Source: Hydrogenophaga flava NBRC 102514
GTDB lineage: Bacteria; Pseudomonadota; Gammaproteobacteria; Burkholderiales; Burkholderiaceae_C
Direction of reading: 5' to 3'
Assembly: GCF_001571145.1 (NCBI RefSeq)
Contig: NZ_BCTF01000020.1
Span: 1 to 64,000 of the forward strand
Length of the DNA: 64,000 nucleotides
Numbering within the stretch: the first letter of the stretch is position 1; every line of letters starts with the position of its first letter. The notes beneath the pieces are model-generated. The model was not told the DNA's origin. It ran no database searches and saw only the letters and a list, made by a program, of their open reading frames with translations. This document shows, piece by piece, positions 56,759 through 64,000 of this stretch. The position numbers were made by a program, and so were the translations under genes.

Positions 56759-59242
56759 TCAGGGTTTGAGTTCCAGGCGGCTGCGCCACTGCGCGGGCGC
56801 CATTTGCAACGGCCGGTATTCTACGGCGGCCCAGGCATCGCTCATGTCGCGGTAGCGGCTGGAGAGCGCGTTGCCGCCCTGTCCGGTCTGGTAGATGAAC
56901 AGCGAGTTCTCCGGCTCCGCCAGGTCGTAGATGGCGCGCAGGCTGGCGGCGTGCCGGTTGGCAAACGGCGCATCGACCTTGTCCAGGTGGTACTGGCCGA
57001 CGTTCACGGTGAACGGGTCGCCACCCGTCTCCTTTCGCACCTCGAACAGGGGTGCCAGCGCGCCGACGTTGCTGAACGGACGGTGCACGGAAATCGCCGG
57101 GTGGGCCGTGCCCCAGCGCCATTGCGACACATCCTGTCCCTGCTGCGCGCTGATGCGGTCCAGCGCGCGGTCAAGCGCGGCGGTGCTGGCTGCAGCACAG
57201 CCCTGCGGGCCGCACCAGGCGTGGTCGTCGCGTTCCAGGATGCCCTCGACCGCGTTGCGGAACAGGCGCTTGCCGTAGAGCTTCTCGAACCGTTCCACAC
57301 CCAGGCGCTGGCCGACCACACCGCGCGTGAACTCGTCGACCCAGACGCTGTAGACGAGCGGCGCCGCCGCATCGGCGGACATGCCACCCTTGAAGTCTTT
57401 CAGCGATGCCAGCGCTGCCGCGGCAAGGGGATGGCTTGACGCGGTTTTTTTCAAGTGGGGCAACAGCCGCAGCGTCGCTTCCGAATGCAGGTCGCCGTGC
57501 ATGGCGCGGAAGCTGGCCGCATCGTGCTTCTCCGTCTGCGCCAGCAGGGCCTCGATGCGTTCCTGGCGGTATGGCGCCGCCCAGTCCTGGGTCAGGAAGT
57601 GCGGGTAGTCGGCCGCATGGATGCGCTGGTTGGCGGTCGCAATCCAGCCCTTGGCACCGTCGTCCTGCGGGGTGTCTTCGTAAGGTAGGTAGCCCGTCCA
57701 GTCGTAGCGGGCGTCCCAGCCTGGCGAAGGTGCCACACCGCGGATGCGGTTGTCCGGCGACCGCAGCGGCACCTTGCCCACCGCCTTGAAGAGGATGCGG
57801 CCGCTGCGGTCGGCCATCACCGCGTTCTGCATCGGTGCGTGAAAGTGGCGGTATGCCTCCAGCAGATCGTCGACCGAGCGTGCACGGTTGGAAGCCAGGG
57901 TGGCGTCCACGTTGCGGTTGTCCGCCTCCAGGGCCGTCCAGCGCAGCGACAGCGCGAAGCGCCCGGTGTCGATGAGGTCGCGCGCACGACCAGGAGCGTC
58001 ACTGAGCACAGGGCCATGCCGGCTGCTGCGCACCGTGTGCACCACGTCCGGCTCGCCTTTGACGCGGATGGTTTCGATGCGCTCGTCAAAGCGCGCCCAG
58101 GCTTCCTGCCCCGCCGGTGCCGGGAGGCGATAGCGGGTCGGGTCGCTGGGGTCGAGCTGTTCCAGGTACAGGTCCTGTACATCGGGGCCGGTGTTGGTGA
58201 AGCCCCAGGCCACATCGGGTGTGCGCCCGAGCACTACGAACGGGGTGCCCGGCAAGGTGGCGCCAATCACGTCCATGCCCTTGAGTCCGGGCACGTCGGG
58301 CGCCTGCAGGCGGGCGAAGTACCAGATCGCCGGCGCACTCAGGCCCAGGTGCGGGTCGTTGGCCAGCAGCGGCTTGCCGCTGGCACTGCGCGCGCCCGAC
58401 ACCACCCAGTTGTTCGAGCCCTTGCCCTCCACTTCTCCAAGGGAGCGGGTCCACTCGATCACCCCCTGTGCCAGGGCATCCGCCGCAGGACTGCTCTCGG
58501 TGGTGCGCGACTGTTTGCCTTCAGCCGCCGGAAACACGCGCATGGCACGGTACAGCTCTGCCAGATCGGCCGAGGCCGCGGGCGCCTCGCCCGGATACGG
58601 CGGAAACAGTTGCCACAGGGACGGTGTGTCCAGCACCTGCAGCGCGGACAGCCGGGCCAGCTCGTTGCCCCAGTTGCCACCGAGGTCCAGTGCCATCATC
58701 AAGGCCCAGCCTGCGCTGTCTTCGGGTTCCCAGTAGCGGCCGGCCGCTGCGTCTTCCCGTGGATCGATGCGCAGGATCTGGAACTCGGGCGACAGTGCCT
58801 GCTGACGTTGAGCGAAAAACGCGTTCACGCCGTCGCTGTAGGCCTTCAGCGCCACCCGCCCCTCTTCGCTCATGCCGGCGAGCTGCGCCTGGGCCGCTTG
58901 CCGGATGCCCAGCGTGCGCATGAGCAGGTCGGTCTCCAGCGTGGAGCGGCCAAACACCTCGGACAGCTGTCCCCGCATCAGGCGGCGGTTGAACTCCAGC
59001 TGCCATCCGCGTTCCTGCGCGTGCACATAACCCATCGCCATCCAGGCGTCCCGCGGGTCGGTGGCCAGAATGTGCGCCACGTCGCTGCCGTCGCGTTGCA
59101 CCTGCACGGCGCCGCGCAATCCCGGCAGGCTCAGATCCCCATTCATCTGGGGCTGGCTCCGCCAGGCATAGATCGACAATGCCACCGCCCCAAGCAGGAC
59201 CAGAAACAGCAGCAGAAAAAACAGACGGGTCAACCAGCGCAT
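56759..59242 (-). CDS. Penicillin acylase-family N-terminal nucleophile hydrolase
   Basis: 827 residues from MRWLTRLFF at 59242; the signal anchor (LFFLLLFLVLLGAVALSIYAW) directs it to the periplasm. The precursor is cut into an alpha chain and a beta chain whose first residue is the nucleophile: GKGSNNWVVSGARSASG, with Ser near residue 277. Other family parts are the alpha-chain DAWMAMGYVHAQERGWQLEFNRRLM and, in the beta chain, LANDPHLGLSAPAIWYF and AYEYTGYLPYEDTP-like stretches. It removes acyl chains from amides, such as N-acyl-homoserine lactones or beta-lactams; the substrate is unknown. Length fits the family. Confidence 0.88.
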   Translation of the reverse strand: MRWLTRLFFLLLFLVLLGAVALSIYAWRSQPQMNGDLSLPGLRGAVQVQRDGSDVAHILATDPRDAWMAMGYVHAQERGWQLEFNRRLMRGQLSEVFGRSTLETDLLMRTLGIRQAAQAQLAGMSEEGRVALKAYSDGVNAFFAQRQQALSPEFQILRIDPREDAAAGRYWEPEDSAGWALMMALDLGGNWGNELARLSALQVLDTPSLWQLFPPYPGEAPAASADLAELYRAMRVFPAAEGKQSRTTESSPAADALAQGVIEWTRSLGEVEGKGSNNWVVSGARSASGKPLLANDPHLGLSAPAIWYFARLQAPDVPGLKGMDVIGATLPGTPFVVLGRTPDVAWGFTNTGPDVQDLYLEQLDPSDPTRYRLPAPAGQEAWARFDERIETIRVKGEPDVVHTVRSSRHGPVLSDAPGRARDLIDTGRFALSLRWTALEADNRNVDATLASNRARSVDDLLEAYRHFHAPMQNAVMADRSGRILFKAVGKVPLRSPDNRIRGVAPSPGWDARYDWTGYLPYEDTPQDDGAKGWIATANQRIHAADYPHFLTQDWAAPYRQERIEALLAQTEKHDAASFRAMHGDLHSEATLRLLPHLKKTASSHPLAAAALASLKDFKGGMSADAAAPLVYSVWVDEFTRGVVGQRLGVERFEKLYGKRLFRNAVEGILERDDHAWCGPQGCAAASTAALDRALDRISAQQGQDVSQWRWGTAHPAISVHRPFSNVGALAPLFEVRKETGGDPFTVNVGQYHLDKVDAPFANRHAASLRAIYDLAEPENSLFIYQTGQGGNALSSRYRDMSDAWAAVEYRPLQMAPAQWRSRLELKP

Positions 59243-59309
59243 CAGCACCTCCAAGGCTGGGGCGATGGTAGCGGCGCCAGGCCGCGGGTGCACCCGGGCT
59301 TGCGAGTGA

Positions 59310-60254
59310 TCAGACGCGCGTGCGACCGTGTCCGAGCACCATCTGGCCATCCACCAGACGGAAGCTCACCGTGGGAGCGCTGATGTCTGTGAAAGGCGCC
59401 CCCATCGAGAACTCGCCATCGCTGTGCAGCAGGCACTCCTGCCGCCTCAGCGCAATGGCGTTTTCAGCGCCTGCAAAGCGGACCCAGGTGCCGTAGCTGC
59501 TGGTGTCTTCCAGCAGGTAGTTGCCCGAACGGATGTCGATGGAGGCGTGCATCCGCGAGACCCGCGGATCGTTCACCACAAAATCGGCCTCGGGCACCCG
59601 ACCAATCTTCAACGGCAGGTCGGTGAGATTGAACGACTGGCTGGCATCGAGCCAACCGAGCTCGATGCCACCGAACACCGATTCGGTGCTCTTGCGCAGG
59701 GCATGCAGGTCTGCTGGCAGCGTCAGGAACTCCGACAGCATCTCGGTCTGCCATTCGATGCGGAAGACCTCTGCCGGCTCCACGCGCCCCTTGATGCGGA
59801 TCGGTCCAAGGCTGCGGCTGCGCACGTTCTGCCCTTTGCCCAGCTTGCGGATCACCATGTCGTTGACCAGGATCTGTTCCGGCCCCGCCAGATCGCTCAG
59901 GCGCGACGCCACGTTGACCGCGTCGCCGAAGCAGTCGCCGTCGACTTGCACCACCTGCCCGCGCGCCATGCCGATCTGCATCATCAGCTTGAGCCGGTTG
60001 GGCCACTGGGCCACCCGTTGCGAGTGCTCCTGCTGGATGGTGCTCATGCACTCGACCGCAAGCCGGTTGTTGGTGAACGAGAGCAGAACGCCGTCGCCCA
60101 GCATCTTGACGACCTTGCCGTGGTGTTCCAGTCCCATGGACCCGATCCACTGGGTCAGCTTGGTCACCGCCTTGGCGGCACGGTCATTGCCCAGTGTTTC
60201 AAACACGGAGACGCTGCCGGTCAGGTCCACGAAGGCAATCGTCAGTTCGGCCAT
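59310..60254 (-). CDS. Class III nucleotide cyclase domain fused to an FHA domain
   Basis: 314 residues. N-terminal cyclase domain: TIAFVDLTGSVSVFETLG (metal-binding Asp10-like), HGKVVKMLGDGVLLSF (second Asp), FGDAVNVASRLSDLA (transition-state Asn-x-x-x-Arg), so ATP cyclase activity is plausible. The C-terminal FHA domain (PLKIGRVPEADFVVNDPRVSRMHASI, LLEDTSSYGTWVRFAG) binds phospho-threonine, so activity may be governed by Ser/Thr phosphorylation. The protein is soluble. A CRP-like site lies 86 bp upstream in the divergent intergenic region. Confidence 0.88.
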   Translation of the reverse strand: MAELTIAFVDLTGSVSVFETLGNDRAAKAVTKLTQWIGSMGLEHHGKVVKMLGDGVLLSFTNNRLAVECMSTIQQEHSQRVAQWPNRLKLMMQIGMARGQVVQVDGDCFGDAVNVASRLSDLAGPEQILVNDMVIRKLGKGQNVRSRSLGPIRIKGRVEPAEVFRIEWQTEMLSEFLTLPADLHALRKSTESVFGGIELGWLDASQSFNLTDLPLKIGRVPEADFVVNDPRVSRMHASIDIRSGNYLLEDTSSYGTWVRFAGAENAIALRRQECLLHSDGEFSMGAPFTDISAPTVSFRLVDGQMVLGHGRTRV

Positions 60255-60637
60255 GAATATGAATAGAAATCGGCCTGGGCGAGGCGGGGCGCTGTTGGTG
60301 TCAACCGAAGCAAGGACAGGCTGGTGGATGGTAACAAGGTGTGTGGTTTATCACACATCCGGTCATTTGAGCACCTGAATTGACGTGCCCCAGGACCGCT
60401 GTTGTGGGTTTCCACAAGCTTGAGTCCAAAGGACCTAAGTGAACCGGCCGTCATTGAACACTTTCCGGAGCAATTGCTGGCATCGTCACCAGACCTGTAC
60501 ACGCAATATCTTAAACAGTCTTTCTAAGCGCTTGATTTGGCTGTTGTTTTCTTGACTTTCCTCAGGTTCGAGGCCTTGCCCGTGGGGCTCCCCGGACGTA
60601 TCCTGCCCCCCATAACTTCCTATCGTTGGGATCGCAA
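60255..60637. other. Divergent intergenic region of the cyclase and small gene
   Basis: 383 bp, probably carrying promoters in both directions. The only clear element I found is the CRP-like palindrome at 60340-60355. No gene is supported. Confidence 0.5.
60340..60355. promoter_or_regulatory. CRP/FNR-like palindrome
   Basis: TGTGT-GGTTTA-TCACA, one mismatch from the CRP pattern TGTGA-N6-TCACA. It lies upstream of the cyclase gene start at 60254. Confidence 0.5.
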
Positions 60638-60970
60638 ATGCGCTGGATCAAACCGACCATTCGCCACAGCATCTCCGCCTTGCTGGGCACCGAGGTACGC
60701 AAACATGCGCCGGAGTCGCTGGAGCCGGTGCGGCAGGCCATGCTGTCTGTTCTTGGTGAAGCAGGCGCGCAAGCCAACCCCAGGCTCAAACACCGCCTCA
60801 TGTATGTGCACGATGTGCAAGCGCTCTGGTATGCCCGGGCCGAGATGGTGGCCGTCCTCAGCAGTCTTCATGGCGAGGCACGCGCGGTCGATCTGGTCCG
60901 CAGCGTCACCCCGGTGTTCAATGGCCTCCTGCCCAAAGGCCTCATGGAGTCAACCCGTTCGGCTCGCTGA
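60638..60970 (+). CDS. Conserved-looking hypothetical protein, 110 aa
   Basis: The ATG at 60638 begins MRWIKPTIRHSISALLGTEV, a basic amphipathic start. The body is helical (RLKHRLMYVHDVQALWYARAEMVAVLSSLHGEARAVDLVRSVTPVFNGLLP). I do not recognise the family. The ATG is within a short upstream frame. It converges with the ldcA gene, whose stop is 20 bp away. It may be a small cytoplasmic protein without a defined role. Confidence 0.6.
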   Translation: MRWIKPTIRHSISALLGTEVRKHAPESLEPVRQAMLSVLGEAGAQANPRLKHRLMYVHDVQALWYARAEMVAVLSSLHGEARAVDLVRSVTPVFNGLLPKGLMESTRSAR

Positions 60971-60990
60971 GACATTTGCGAGCGCCCTGC

Positions 60991-61920
60991 TCATCCCCAG
61001 AACATCAGGGCCTCACGCCCCTGCACCATCACCGCCACTTCCCGGCCCACCGGTAACAACACCTTGGTGGGGACATGCCCGAATGGCAGCCCCGTCAGCA
61101 CGGGTGTCCGGGTCTGGCTTCTAAGCCAGTCGACCACGGTCTGCAGCTTGAACCCACGGTCGTGTGGAACCGTCTTGAAGCGGTTGAAACTGCCCAGCAC
61201 GATCAGCTTCTGACGTCCCAAGATGCCCGCATGGAGCAGTTGCGTCAGCTGTCGTTCGATGCGGTAGGGATGCTCGTTGACATCCTCTAGAAACAGCACG
61301 CCGCCCTTCACATCGGGCACCCAGGGCGTGCCGACCAATGAACACAGCACCGACAGGTTGCCGCCCCACAACTGAGCTTTGTGCAGATGCAGCGATGGGG
61401 CATCTTCCCTGACGGTCGTGGGCAGACAGGGCAGGTCCTTTTTGGGCAGCACCCAGCCCGCGCCCTCGCCGTGCCCATCGAGCAGATCGTCAAAGCAGGC
61501 TTCCATGATGTCGTCGGGCTCTTCGGCACCAAAATCCTCCCCAAGGGCCGGGCCAGCCCAGGTCACGGCGCCCGTCTTGGCCAGCAGCGCGCATTGCAAG
61601 GCGGTGAAGTCGCTAAGGCCCACGAACTGCATGCCCTTGCCGATGGCTTTCGCGAGCTGTTTGTAAGGCAGTTCGGGCAGAAGGCGCGTGAGGCCATACC
61701 CACCGCGTGAAATCAGCGCCACGTCGGCGCCGCTGGCCGCTGCTCGGCCGATGGCTGCGATGCGGGTGGCGTCGTCGCCCGCAAACCGCATGTGGCTGCT
61801 GAGCGCAGCCTCGTCGATCTCGACCTCGTGGCCGAGGTGCTGCAGCCGTTTCACCCCGCGCCTGAAGGCGGCCTTGTCGCGCACGGCGCTGGACGGGGAA
61901 TAAATGTAGATGTGGCTCAT
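60991..61920 (-). CDS. ldcA: LD-carboxypeptidase (LdcA, S66 family)
   Basis: 309 residues. Removes the terminal D-alanine from murein tetrapeptides during cell-wall recycling in the cytoplasm. The family motif SRGGYGLTRLLPEL contains the oxyanion Gly and the segment GLSDFTALQCALLAK follows; the catalytic Ser is expected in GLSDFT (S-D), with Glu in FLEDVNEHPYR and His in HAGILGRQKLIVLGSF region. Start overlaps the TadA-dehalogenase stop by 4 bp (ATGA), so they are translationally coupled. MccF-like self-immunity enzymes share the fold, but the neighbours suggest housekeeping. Confidence 0.88.
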   Translation of the reverse strand: MSHIYIYSPSSAVRDKAAFRRGVKRLQHLGHEVEIDEAALSSHMRFAGDDATRIAAIGRAAASGADVALISRGGYGLTRLLPELPYKQLAKAIGKGMQFVGLSDFTALQCALLAKTGAVTWAGPALGEDFGAEEPDDIMEACFDDLLDGHGEGAGWVLPKKDLPCLPTTVREDAPSLHLHKAQLWGGNLSVLCSLVGTPWVPDVKGGVLFLEDVNEHPYRIERQLTQLLHAGILGRQKLIVLGSFNRFKTVPHDRGFKLQTVVDWLRSQTRTPVLTGLPFGHVPTKVLLPVGREVAVMVQGREALMFWG

Positions 61921-63314
61921 GGCTCGTTGAAGGAAACGGGATCGATGGAGAAGTGTTGACAGGCCGCGCGTGCAATCTGCTCCCCATGCTCGGGAACAAA
62001 ATGCCCAGCGTCAGGAATCAGCCACGGGGGCGGACAGCCCCGGATGTTACGTGCCAGTGCTTGCATGACAGGTTCTCCCAGCACCGGGTCGCGTACTCCC
62101 ACCGCCATCAGCGTCCGGCCTTGCCAGCGCTCGCGCCAGAACTGCAAGGCCTCGCGGGATATGGCCGCACCTTCGTCGTCCGCGTGCTCCGGCACCAGAG
62201 CCGGGAAGGCACGCAATGAGGCGCGATGGCCCGTGTCCGGGAATGGTGCGTTGTACGCCTCGCATTCGGCGGGATCGAGGTGCGGGTTGCCACGTGCGAA
62301 CAGGCGGCCGACGTCGTACAGCGGTTTGTCGGCGCACATCTTGCGCCACGCCAGAAACCCCGGAGACAGTGCCTCGTCGCCTGTGGCCAGCAGGGTGTTC
62401 ATCACGAGCAAGCCGGCATAACGCCCCGGTGAGGCCATCGGCAGGGTCAACCCGAGCAGGCCACCCCAGTCTTGGACCACCAGCACCACGTTGCGCAGGT
62501 CCAGCCGGTCCACGAACTCGAGCAGCACGTTGCGGTGCCAGTTGAAGCGGTGGAACGCGTCCTTCTTGGGTTTGTCGCTCTTGCCAAAGCCGATCAGGTC
62601 GGGCGCCACCACACGATCTCCCGCCTCGGTAAAGACGGGAATCATCTTGCGATAGAGATAGCTCCATGCCGGGTTGCCGTGCAGGCACAGCCAGGTGCGC
62701 GGCGCGTCCAGCGGCCCTTCGTCCAGGTAGTGCAGGCGAAGGCCACCCAGCGAAGGGAGATCGTTCAGGTAGCGCGGCGACCAGGGGTATCCCGGCAGCC
62801 CGTCGAAATGGCGTTCGGGCGTGCGCAGCGCGTCGTCTCGCAGTGGTTGGCCTTCGCGGCGCTGCTGCTCACGGCGGGCCTTGAAAAACTCGCTGAGCAG
62901 GTTGCCGCACTCGTCGGCCCGCACACCCCCCAAGACCTGGGTGTGGTGGTTCAGCTGCGCATGCCCGAACAGATCCACCACCGAGCCGGCGGCACCGGTC
63001 TTCGGATCATGTGCGCCGAAGACGACCCGCCGCAGGCGCGAGTGCAACAGCGCGCCGCTGCACATGGTGCATGGCTCCAGCGTCACGAACAGCTCGCAGT
63101 CATAAAGCCGGTAGTTGCCCAGGGTCTGCGCTGCCGCGCGAAGGGCGAGGATTTCTGCATGGGCCGTCGGATCGTGAGCGGCGATGGGCGCGTTGCGTCC
63201 CATGCCCACCACCCTGCCCCGGTGCACCACCACGGCGCCGACCGGCACCTCGCCCGCGGCGCGAGCGGCCTGGGCTTCTCTCAGGGCCAGGCCCATGTAC
63301 TCGGCGTCGTTCAT
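61917..63314 (-). CDS. tadA: TadA tRNA adenosine deaminase fused to a DhlA-like haloalkane dehalogenase
   Basis: 465 residues from MNDAEYMGL at 63314. Residues 1-155 are TadA, which makes inosine at the wobble base of tRNA-Arg: zinc and catalytic motifs HAEILALR and PCTMCSGALLHSR. Residues about 170-465 are a haloalkane dehalogenase very like Xanthobacter DhlA, with the nucleophile Asp and first halide Trp in VVQDWGG, the second Trp in FLAWRKM, the acid Asp in GVRDPVLG and the His in DAGHFVPE. All five key residues are present. The short linker shows a true fusion; it overlaps ldcA by 4 bp. TadA essentiality explains why the gene is kept. Confidence 0.9.
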   Translation of the reverse strand: MNDAEYMGLALREAQAARAAGEVPVGAVVVHRGRVVGMGRNAPIAAHDPTAHAEILALRAAAQTLGNYRLYDCELFVTLEPCTMCSGALLHSRLRRVVFGAHDPKTGAAGSVVDLFGHAQLNHHTQVLGGVRADECGNLLSEFFKARREQQRREGQPLRDDALRTPERHFDGLPGYPWSPRYLNDLPSLGGLRLHYLDEGPLDAPRTWLCLHGNPAWSYLYRKMIPVFTEAGDRVVAPDLIGFGKSDKPKKDAFHRFNWHRNVLLEFVDRLDLRNVVLVVQDWGGLLGLTLPMASPGRYAGLLVMNTLLATGDEALSPGFLAWRKMCADKPLYDVGRLFARGNPHLDPAECEAYNAPFPDTGHRASLRAFPALVPEHADDEGAAISREALQFWRERWQGRTLMAVGVRDPVLGEPVMQALARNIRGCPPPWLIPDAGHFVPEHGEQIARAACQHFSIDPVSFNEP

Positions 63315-63348
63315 GTCGCCATTGTCCTGCACCCTCGCGGCGGCACAT

Positions 63349-63924
63349 TCAATCGAACAGCGACGGCTGCCGGTCATGCAGTGGCCAGCGGGCGACGACC
63401 TCGTGGTGGCCACTCCCATAGTGGCTGTCGACCAGACTCAGTTCGGTGACGTCCCAGGCCACCGGTTCGACGCGCTGCGCGCTGACGGGTTGGTGCTTGT
63501 AGTCCAGAGTGACATGCGGATAGAAGCCGTGCCTTATTCATTCGGCGGGCCATCCTGCCTTGAGCAGCGCAGCCACCAGTTGCCTCCGGAGATGGAACAG
63601 CGGCAACACCCCGGCGCCATGGCCCGCGAGCTCTACCGTACCAAGTTCGTCTCTTGGTCCGCGAGACTGCAGTGTGTCAAAACAGACCCGAAAAGGAGTC
63701 ACATCCAGCAGGGCGCCGGCGCGGAAAACCACCCTCAGGACTTCGGGAGGAATGCGGTGCTCGTACGAACCCAGAGGCACCAGCGTGGTATGCAGCCGAT
63801 CCTCCGCCATGGGTTTCGACGGGCCGCGGTATGAACGGTTGATGTGCTGTTGAAGGCGAGCCACCTTTTGCGCAACCGCTGGTGGCAGGCGCAGCATGCA
63901 GTACAAGTCGTGACGGAACTCCAT
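63349..63924 (-). pseudogene. LigT/ThpR-like 2',5' RNA ligase/cyclic phosphodiesterase gene, broken by an in-frame stop
   Basis: The first part (from MEFRHDLY at 63924) has the first HxT motif, LHTTLVPLGS, and ends at a TGA (63538-63540) after LKAGWPAE. Reading through in the same frame continues IRHGFYPHVTLDYKH, which holds the second HxT motif (HVT), and goes on to a natural stop at 63349-63351 after HDRQPSLFD. The 2H family needs both motifs, so the gene is a nonsense pseudogene unless the stop is read through or is a sequencing error. A perfect LexA box lies 47 bp upstream of the start codon. The downstream gene is tadA. Confidence 0.8.
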
Positions 63925-63970
63925 GCAACACCTCCTTGGGTTGCGTTGACGGAGTTCCATTGTGCATGAA

Positions 63971-63990
63971 TACTGTATTTATAAACAGTA
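63971..63990. promoter_or_regulatory. Perfect LexA (SOS) box
   Basis: TACTGTATTTATAAACAGTA, a perfect CTG-N10-CAG palindrome. It may control the broken ligT-like gene to its left and/or a gene beyond the right edge of the window. Confidence 0.85.
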
Positions 63991-64000
63991 TTTTTGACAG

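Overview
The window is GC-rich DNA that looks like a betaproteobacterium of the Burkholderiales, probably a Comamonadaceae-type organism. This rests on recognisable gene families (an aotJQMOP-like amino-acid transporter, a TadA fused to a DhlA-like haloalkane dehalogenase, a PFL_47xx-type conjugation operon), not on a database search. About 1-51.3 kb is accessory DNA, dominated by an integrative conjugative element (ICE) of the G-type (GI/PFGI/ICEclc-like) class. About 51.6-64 kb reads as ordinary chromosome. No rRNA, tRNA or CRISPR array was seen.

Layout. 1-4.4 kb: a tyrosine recombinase cut by the window edge, a decayed IS5-type transposase, a 76-bp tandem duplication, an NYN-nuclease/cold-shock fusion and a possible 31-residue peptide. 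4.4-8.4 kb (minus): an envelope operon of a PH-domain membrane protein, DsbC, a secreted protein, a transglycosylase-like/DUF3262-like fusion and a lipoprotein. 8.6-11.1 kb: umuDC (minus) divergent from an SRAP (YedK/HMCES) gene, with a LexA box between them. 11.8-15.3 kb: a complete integron, with intI under a LexA-like box, an attI region and three gene cassettes, each closed by an attC whose outer cores match the rule for site-specific cassettes. 15.3-24.1 kb: non-conjugative cargo (hydrolase, double-GNAT acetyltransferase, S9 peptidase lipoprotein, two-component system, GST, SRPBCC protein, saccharopine dehydrogenase-like oxidoreductase). 24.3-26.4 kb: SprT-like protease, Phd/VapC-type toxin-antitoxin and small ICE genes. 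26.4-47.5 kb (minus): a near-continuous operon for the mating apparatus, from a PilL-N protein through TraD and the VirB4-type ATPase to TraG. 48.1-51.2 kb (plus): a small ICE gene and the MobH-type relaxase. 51.6-55.8 kb: aotJQMOP-like transporter operon. 56-64 kb: EF-hand protein, penicillin acylase-like hydrolase, FHA-cyclase, small gene, LD-carboxypeptidase, TadA-dehalogenase fusion, and a ligT/thpR-like gene broken by an in-frame TGA, with a perfect LexA box upstream.

How the parts work together. The relaxase, coupling protein and type IV secretion genes form a transfer machine; DsbC and the transglycosylases would help assemble it in the envelope. A conserved hairpin element (GTCAAGCGAAAACCTGCC, short loop, GGCAGGTTTT) lies upstream of three separate units: the envelope operon, the secretion operon and the relaxase unit. 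This suggests one shared control. LexA-type boxes over the starts of both umuD and intI tie mutagenic repair and cassette shuffling on the same element to DNA damage. No integrase lies beside the relaxase, so the element's own recombinase is outside the window, lost, or is the partial one at the left edge.
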